From an uncultured bacterium (lineage in GTDB: Bacteria > Fidelibacterota > Marinisomatia > Marinisomatales > UBA1611): DNA of 10,405 nt. A model generated the notes under the pieces. The model saw only the letters and a program-made list of their open reading frames with translations. It was not told the origin of the DNA and ran no database searches. The DNA is taken from contig CALKMQ010000173.1 in NCBI GenBank assembly GCA_938092125.1, positions 1 to 10,405 of the forward strand. The letters are read 5' to 3'. Made by a program: the position numbers and the translations under genes. This document shows positions 5,758-10,405 of the stretch, piece after piece (positions within the stretch are counted from its first letter, which is position 1; each line of letters begins with the position of its first letter).

Positions 5758-8661
5758 ATGCAGAAAGATTATCCCTATATTATTATTTCTTTTAGTGTTG
5801 CTGTTGTTTTCATTTTTTTAACTTTATTTGGGCTTGGTGAAGGGCTTGAGAACAAACTTCTAGACCTAAGGTTTTTAAATAGAGGGAAAATTGAGACTAG
5901 GAGTGATATTGCAACTTTGGACATGGATGCGAAGAGTTTACAGTTAACTGGAAGGTGGCCCTGGAGTAGAGAGAAACATATTCCTTCAATTTTAGCTGCA
6001 AAAGAGCACGGAATGGATGCTTTAGCTTTTGACATTTTTTTTATTGAGAGACAAGAAAGAAAGCTAGAATTTGAAAATATTTCAACAATAAATGATAGTG
6101 TACTAACACTAAAAGAAGTTAAAAACCTTTTCCCTGACCCTGATATTGATGTAGCAAATGCCGCTGAAGATGCTGGCAATATTTATTTTGGATATACTTT
6201 CTTTCCTCAACCTTCAAAAAAAATGCCCATCAAAAAGCGAACAAACGACAAAGAAAAACGCTTACAAATTTTAAAAGAAAAAAAATTCTATCGACAAATA
6301 GCTCCAAATGATTATAAAACAGTAAATGATTTTTATGATATTGACCCACCTGTTGATGAACTAATAAAATCAAGTAAAGGCACTTACTTTTTTCAAACTG
6401 TTGCTGAAGATGACGGAGTAAGTAGAAGATATCCTTTGTTTGGTAAATATGAGGATGGACTATTTCCTAATGCTGGATTAGCCTTAGCGCTCGATCATTA
6501 TAATGTCAGTTTTAATAATGTCGAAATTATCCCAGGAAAACACTTAACCATCCCTCTACCCTATCAAGACGAACACGGGCGAAATGCAATAGAAATCCCT
6601 ATTGATAAAAGAGGTCTAATGCAAGTTAACTGGGCTGGCCAATGGGAAGATGAAAATGGAGACTTCGATTTTACGCATTACCCTTATTGGGTTTTAAAAA
6701 AATTCAGAGAAACCGAGTATGATAATTATGTAATGTCTACTGTGAAGAACATTGCCTTCTCTGATTCAACTCTTCAAGGGGCAAAAAATTTAAAAGCTCT
6801 AATGCGTGCAGCATTTAAAGCAAAATTCGCAAGTAAGAAAGATGTGATTAAGACAGTGAAACAGTTAGCGATGGCTGGTCAAATGGAATCATACATACAA
6901 AAGACAAATAATTTAAAGACGGGTGAGCAGTTTTTTGAAAGTATGGGCCGAAAAGCGAAGCCTCAAATGATAAAAATGTATAATGAAATAAAGAATGCAG
7001 ATATCATTTCTAAAGAACTATTGTCAGATTCAAATATCAGTCTCAATGATCTTTTAACATCAAAAAAAATCGTATTTGAAGCACCTATAAAAGGATATAT
7101 CATAAATAGCTTTGATAAACTTAAAAAAGATGTCAGCTCTTTATCGAAGACGACTAAAGATAAAAATTATAAAAAGATCTTAAAAAAATCACTTGTGGAA
7201 ATATCTCAGCTTGAAAGAACTTTTTTAATCGTTCAAAATCTGAATAAGCACGGAATTACTGACCAACAACGACCTCTATATTTTTTCCAAAACAAGGATA
7301 GAATCACAGTTGGAAATATTAAAAAAAATACAGCTCGTAGAATTGTACCTTTTGAATTTTATAAGAAAAAATTATTGTATGGTTTAACAGCTGCCGGGAC
7401 ATCAGATCTTGGATCTCAACCATTTAATGGTAGTTACCCTATGGTAGGACTTCACGCAAATGCTTTGAATACAATATTGTCTGATATTTTTATAACGAGG
7501 ACTTCAAAACTTATTGTCTCAATTATCCTATTATTTTTAGCAGCGTTGCTAGCTTTTGGAATTCAAAGACTTAGTCCTGCAATTGGTGGAATCGCTGTTT
7601 TAGTACTTATAATAACATATACCGCATCAGCTTTTTGGGCATTTTCAAATTATTATCTATGGTTGGATTTATTTGCTCCAATTGCGACCATAGGACTTGG
7701 TTATCTAGGCATAACTGTGTACAACTATATTCAAGAAGAAAAAAATAAACAATTCTTAAAATCCTCGTTTGGAACATATATATCTCCTGAACTAATTGAT
7801 GAAATGTATGAAAGTGGTAAAGAGCCTGAACTCGGAGGTGAAGAAGGTTATCATACCGCATTCTTTACTGATATTCAAAGCTTCTCAGCCTTTTCTGAAA
7901 AACTTTCTGCAAGTGACTTAGTCAGTCTACTAAATGATTACCTAACAGAAATGACCGATATACTAATGGAGAATAACGGAACATTAGATAAATATATTGG
8001 GGATGCTATCGTAGCCTTTTATGGCGCTCCACTTGACTTAAAAAACCATGAACTGATGGCTTGCAGAACCGCAATAAAAATGCAAGAACGCCTAGCCGTA
8101 TTAAGACAGCAATGGCAAGAAGAAGGTGACCGTTGGCCAGAAATAGTTCATCATATGCAAAATCGGATAGGTATAAATACAGGCAAAATGGTGACTGGAA
8201 ATATGGGTTCTGAATCAAGAATGAATTATACAATGATGGGTGATACTGTAAATCTTGCTGCAAGACTTGAAAGCTCAGCAAAGCAATATGGAGTTTATAT
8301 ACAGCTATCTGACAGCACCTATGAAGCAGTAAAAGATCAAGTAGTTGTGCGAGCCCTTGATTTCGTAAGAGTTATGGGTAAAACAGAACCCGTAAAAGTT
8401 TTTGAATTAATCTCTGAAAAAGGACAGGAACCAGAACCATATAAAAAAATTCTTCCAATATTTCATGAAGGCTTAGAAAATTATTTCAAACAAGATTGGG
8501 ACAAAGCAATTGAAGCGTTTAAAACAGCTGATGAATTAGAAGAAATGTTTCCAGGAAGAAAAACAAATCCTAGCAGAATATATATTCCTCGCTGTCAAAA
8601 TTTTAAAGCGAATCCTCCTGGAGATGATTGGGACGGTGTCTGGACTCAAACCTCTAAATAG
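5758..8661 (+). CDS. CHASE2-domain membrane class III adenylate cyclase
   Basis: A 967-residue sensor enzyme predicted to make cAMP from ATP in the cytoplasm. One membrane span (about 7-28) leads into an extracytoplasmic CHASE2 domain (about 49-580), recognised by RWPWSR at 66-71, AFDIFF at 90-95 and the late GLHANALN segment at 564-571. Three more spans follow (about 583-604, 608-632, 634-656), then the cyclase domain (about 697-870). All catalytic residues are visible: metal-binding D705 and D749, purine-selecting K745 and T825 (the Lys/Thr pair of CyaC-type adenylate cyclases), and transition-state N832 and R836. The tail (about 895-967) has a TPR-like helix pair and a PPGDDWDGVW ending usual in this family. 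The CHASE2 domain is oversized because of an insert of about 220 residues (317-537). The gene begins 10 bp after the secretin without a clear Shine-Dalgarno and is probably in the same operon. The signal sensed is unknown. Confidence 0.95.
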   Translation: MQKDYPYIIISFSVAVVFIFLTLFGLGEGLENKLLDLRFLNRGKIETRSDIATLDMDAKSLQLTGRWPWSREKHIPSILAAKEHGMDALAFDIFFIERQERKLEFENISTINDSVLTLKEVKNLFPDPDIDVANAAEDAGNIYFGYTFFPQPSKKMPIKKRTNDKEKRLQILKEKKFYRQIAPNDYKTVNDFYDIDPPVDELIKSSKGTYFFQTVAEDDGVSRRYPLFGKYEDGLFPNAGLALALDHYNVSFNNVEIIPGKHLTIPLPYQDEHGRNAIEIPIDKRGLMQVNWAGQWEDENGDFDFTHYPYWVLKKFRETEYDNYVMSTVKNIAFSDSTLQGAKNLKALMRAAFKAKFASKKDVIKTVKQLAMAGQMESYIQKTNNLKTGEQFFESMGRKAKPQMIKMYNEIKNADIISKELLSDSNISLNDLLTSKKIVFEAPIKGYIINSFDKLKKDVSSLSKTTKDKNYKKILKKSLVEISQLERTFLIVQNLNKHGITDQQRPLYFFQNKDRITVGNIKKNTARRIVPFEFYKKKLLYGLTAAGTSDLGSQPFNGSYPMVGLHANALNTILSDIFITRTSKLIVSIILLFLAALLAFGIQRLSPAIGGIAVLVLIITYTASAFWAFSNYYLWLDLFAPIATIGLGYLGITVYNYIQEEKNKQFLKSSFGTYISPELIDEMYESGKEPELGGEEGYHTAFFTDIQSFSAFSEKLSASDLVSLLNDYLTEMTDILMENNGTLDKYIGDAIVAFYGAPLDLKNHELMACRTAIKMQERLAVLRQQWQEEGDRWPEIVHHMQNRIGINTGKMVTGNMGSESRMNYTMMGDTVNLAARLESSAKQYGVYIQLSDSTYEAVKDQVVVRALDFVRVMGKTEPVKVFELISEKGQEPEPYKKILPIFHEGLENYFKQDWDKAIEAFKTADELEEMFPGRKTNPSRIYIPRCQNFKANPPGDDWDGVWTQTSK
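6706..7368 (+). other. Lys-rich helical insertion within the CHASE2 domain
   Basis: In CHASE2 proteins the Y-x-x-x-VL element (here YPYWVLKKF, residues 308-316) is normally followed shortly by the strand with the VLVGAT-like motif (here LLYGLTAAGTSDLG, 539-552). In this protein about 220 residues lie between them. They are rich in Lys, Ile, Leu, Asn and Ser, with a helical look and few aromatics or cysteines. I recognise no known domain. Since it sits in the extracytoplasmic part it may be an added ligand-binding or partner-binding module. Boundaries are approximate. Confidence 0.6.
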
Positions 8662-8665
8662 GTCT

Positions 8666-10405
8666 ATGTTCCTAAATAGAAATTTTTTCTTTAAAATATT
8701 TTTTTTAATCCTTCTCGTTCAAAGAGCAGTTTTTAGTCAAGAGCTTTTCGAGATAGATACTGATCGCAGCTCCATATTACAAAATATAATATCCTCAGAT
8801 ATTGGTATTTCGGATTTAAATGATGACGGTGTCAATGACATTATACTTTCTGGTTATAATAAGGTTGGAAATCAAGAAGGGTTATTTTTAAATACCTACA
8901 GTATTTCATCTACAGGTGTAATCGACACACTCCAGATGAACCTACTTAGTAATTATTTTACTTACATCCCTGAAAACCATTCATCAAAGTATATAGGCGG
9001 GGATGGTGGATTAGCACTTGGTGATTACGATAGAGATGGACTAATTGATGTATTAATCCATGGGTCTGAGTTTATGCTTTTGACACGAAACTTAGGTGGT
9101 AACCTATCTACAAATAATTATATGCCTGATGACTTTAGTGAAAGTTTAGGCGAGAGCTCTTTGCAATGGGCCGATGTCGATAATGATGGAGATCTTGATC
9201 TTTTTTGGATGGGATTAAAAAATGGAAGAACAACAATAACAAATAAGCTTCTTCTTAATCAAATAGATTTTGACGGGAATACAAATTGGGATTTTGATAA
9301 TTCGGTTGTAATGCCTGACTTACGTAATGGGGCACTAGCCTGGGAAGATATTGATCTAGATGGAGATCTTGATTTGCTTACAAGCGGGCAGCAGCTTACT
9401 GTTGAATCTGGTGTAACTAAATTATACCTCAATGACCCTTTAGGAAGATTGGGTGAAGACACAAATCAAGAAATTGCAGCATTAAAGGGAACAGCAATTT
9501 GTTTTTCAGATTTAGATAATGACACAGATTCAGATTTAATTATTTCTGGTTATAGTCCTATAGATTCTTCATTAAAGACATTGATATATGTTAATGAACC
9601 CACTGGGAATTTTAGACTCGCCGATGAACAAATTAATTTTGGGACCATATTTGGTTCTATTGAAGCAATCGATATTAACATGGACGGATTTAAAGATATT
9701 GCGATAAGTGGGGCTGTTCAACATAGTATTAATTATGATAGTGTATATCTAATTGATACACTTCAAATGAGTGAACAGGGAGATGTTTTAGAAGCAGATA
9801 CCACGGTACTTTTGCTTAATCCTAGAGATAGTGTTTGGGCGTTAGAAGGAAAAATATTTTTAAATAGTGGTAATGGTGAAATTGAATTCAATGATATTCA
9901 AACAATTGAAGGTGCTCGAACTATTTCCTTTGTCGATGTTAACCAAGATAAGAAACCGGATATTATTGCTTCTGGGACTACAGAAGTTGGTGATAGTGAT
10001 AGTTCTTTTGTATCGGTTCTGCTAAATGTTTCGGTTGGTTCAAATAATAAACCAACAGCTCCAACAATTTTAGAGTCATTCGCAATCAGTAATAGAGCTA
10101 TTTTTAATTGGAGTGCTGGTAGTGATGACATCGCACCAGAACAAACTCTCCAGTACAACCTTTCGATCTCAAGAGTATTAGATGGGAATAGAACTAAAGC
10201 ACTAATTCCAGAAGTTGTTGCTTATAATAATTCTAATGTCGGGACTAGACTTATAAGAGAATTCACTAATATTCCCTGGGGGAATTACCATTGGAAGGTT
10301 CAAACTATTGACCCATCAGGTGTTATTTCTGAGTGGTCTGAAGAAAAAGAACTATTTATACCTCGATTAGTAAAATCCTTTCAATCTATTCCTGGTTATT
10401 CTTAT
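8666..10405 (+). CDS. Secreted FG-GAP/VCBS repeat protein with Fn3-like domain (3' end outside window)
   Basis: An open frame of 580 codons starting 4 bp after the cyclase stop and running off the right edge. Residues 1-24 form a signal peptide (MFLNRNFFFK then a hydrophobic core), with probable cleavage before Q25. Seven D-x-[D/N]-x-D-x-x-x-D calcium-binding loops start at residues 50, 120, 170, 228, 282, 336 and 424, each followed by a hydrophobic strand usually ending in Ser/His/Met-Gly. Seven such units is the number expected for an integrin-alpha-like seven-bladed beta-propeller. From about residue 460 to 562 there is a fibronectin type III-like beta domain (FNW, YHWKVQTID and SEWS elements). 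The protein is therefore likely exported and surface-bound or released, perhaps an adhesin. No catalytic motif is seen, and anything in the missing C-terminus (sorting signal, more repeats) is unknown. A weak AGG lies 3 bases upstream of the ATG. Confidence 0.88.
   Translation, partial: MFLNRNFFFKIFFLILLVQRAVFSQELFEIDTDRSSILQNIISSDIGISDLNDDGVNDIILSGYNKVGNQEGLFLNTYSISSTGVIDTLQMNLLSNYFTYIPENHSSKYIGGDGGLALGDYDRDGLIDVLIHGSEFMLLTRNLGGNLSTNNYMPDDFSESLGESSLQWADVDNDGDLDLFWMGLKNGRTTITNKLLLNQIDFDGNTNWDFDNSVVMPDLRNGALAWEDIDLDGDLDLLTSGQQLTVESGVTKLYLNDPLGRLGEDTNQEIAALKGTAICFSDLDNDTDSDLIISGYSPIDSSLKTLIYVNEPTGNFRLADEQINFGTIFGSIEAIDINMDGFKDIAISGAVQHSINYDSVYLIDTLQMSEQGDVLEADTTVLLLNPRDSVWALEGKIFLNSGNGEIEFNDIQTIEGARTISFVDVNQDKKPDIIASGTTEVGDSDSSFVSVLLNVSVGSNNKPTAPTILESFAISNRAIFNWSAGSDDIAPEQTLQYNLSISRVLDGNRTKALIPEVVAYNNSNVGTRLIREFTNIPWGNYHWKVQTIDPSGVISEWSEEKELFIPRLVKSFQSIPGYSY
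8813..9961 (+). repeat. Seven FG-GAP-like calcium-loop repeats (protein level)
   Basis: The nine-residue loops begin at 8813, 9023, 9173, 9347, 9509, 9671 and 9935. Examples are DYDRDGLID (second), DVDNDGDLD (third) and DIDLDGDLD (fourth). Spacing between loops is 50-88 residues, close to one propeller blade each. The first (DLNDDGVND) and sixth (DINMDGFKD) keep the usual Gly; the fifth (DLDNDTDSD) and seventh (DVNQDKKPD) have lost it, so the array is divergent rather than a recent DNA duplication. Confidence 0.85.

Noticed and set aside
3799..5760. Similar strings (tagataatta) after the PilO-like gene and before the cyclase start
   Set aside because: Ten bases or fewer of AT-rich sequence, also seen inside coding DNA near 6720; no evidence for a shared element.
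5775..6179. 134-codon reading frame on the - strand inside the cyclase gene
   Set aside because: It lies fully inside the CHASE2-coding region, which has clear family motifs on the + strand; no ribosome binding site or recognisable product.
9259..10158. Reading frames on the - strand under the FG-GAP gene
   Set aside because: They are shadows of the repeat-encoding + strand, where seven calcium loops and a signal peptide prove the coding direction.
1..10405. Search by eye for tRNA/rRNA, CRISPR arrays, insertion sequences and attachment sites
   Set aside because: Nearly every base is in a gene; no regularly spaced DNA repeats, transposase, terminal inverted repeats or tRNA-like cloverleaf were seen.

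Overview
The window is AT-rich bacterial DNA with all genes on the + strand and almost no non-coding space. It carries one long gene block for a type IV pilus (T4P) / type II secretion (T2SS) type envelope machine, followed by a membrane adenylate cyclase and a secreted integrin-like repeat protein that runs off the right edge. Gene content, poor Shine-Dalgarno sequences, signal peptides with a predicted Ser|Gln cleavage site, and a VCBS/FG-GAP plus Fn3-like surface protein together suggest a Gram-negative of the FCB superphylum or a similar marine lineage (for example Marinimicrobia-like). This assignment is inference only; no rRNA or marker gene is present.

Layout: (i) 1-81, a tiny membrane-type reading frame or the tail of an upstream gene. 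(ii) 103-2982, a 959-residue protein starting at TTG that joins three normally separate proteins: an ExeA/GspA/MshM-like AAA ATPase, a PilM-like actin-fold domain and a PilN-like bitopic domain. (iii) 2989-3801, a PilO-like protein with a C-terminal extension. (iv) 3885-4427, a PilP/GspC-like periplasmic connector. (v) 4428-5747, a short secretin (PilQ/GspD/MshL class). (vi) 5758-8661, a CHASE2-class III cyclase with an unusually long extracytoplasmic domain. (vii) 8666 to the window end, a signal-peptide protein with seven FG-GAP-like calcium-loop repeats and an Fn3-like domain.

How they fit together: genes ii-v give the full PilM-N-O-P-Q order of the alignment subcomplex. This subcomplex couples a cytoplasmic and inner-membrane platform to the outer-membrane secretin. 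The fusion puts a secretin-assembly-type ATPase on the same chain as PilM and PilN. The spacing of 6, 83, 0, 10 and 4 bp suggests one or two transcripts. The cyclase probably feeds cAMP signalling tied to the pilus or secretion machine, and the repeat protein is a candidate cell-surface or secreted partner; both links rest on gene proximity only. Motor ATPases (PilB/PilT/GspE), PilC/GspF and pilins are not in the window.

The most unusual points are the ExeA-PilM-PilN fusion, an A9 run in its linker with a stop codon waiting in the +1 frame, a roughly 220-residue insertion inside the CHASE2 sensor, and a minimal secretin paired with a PilP-like protein that has no lipobox.
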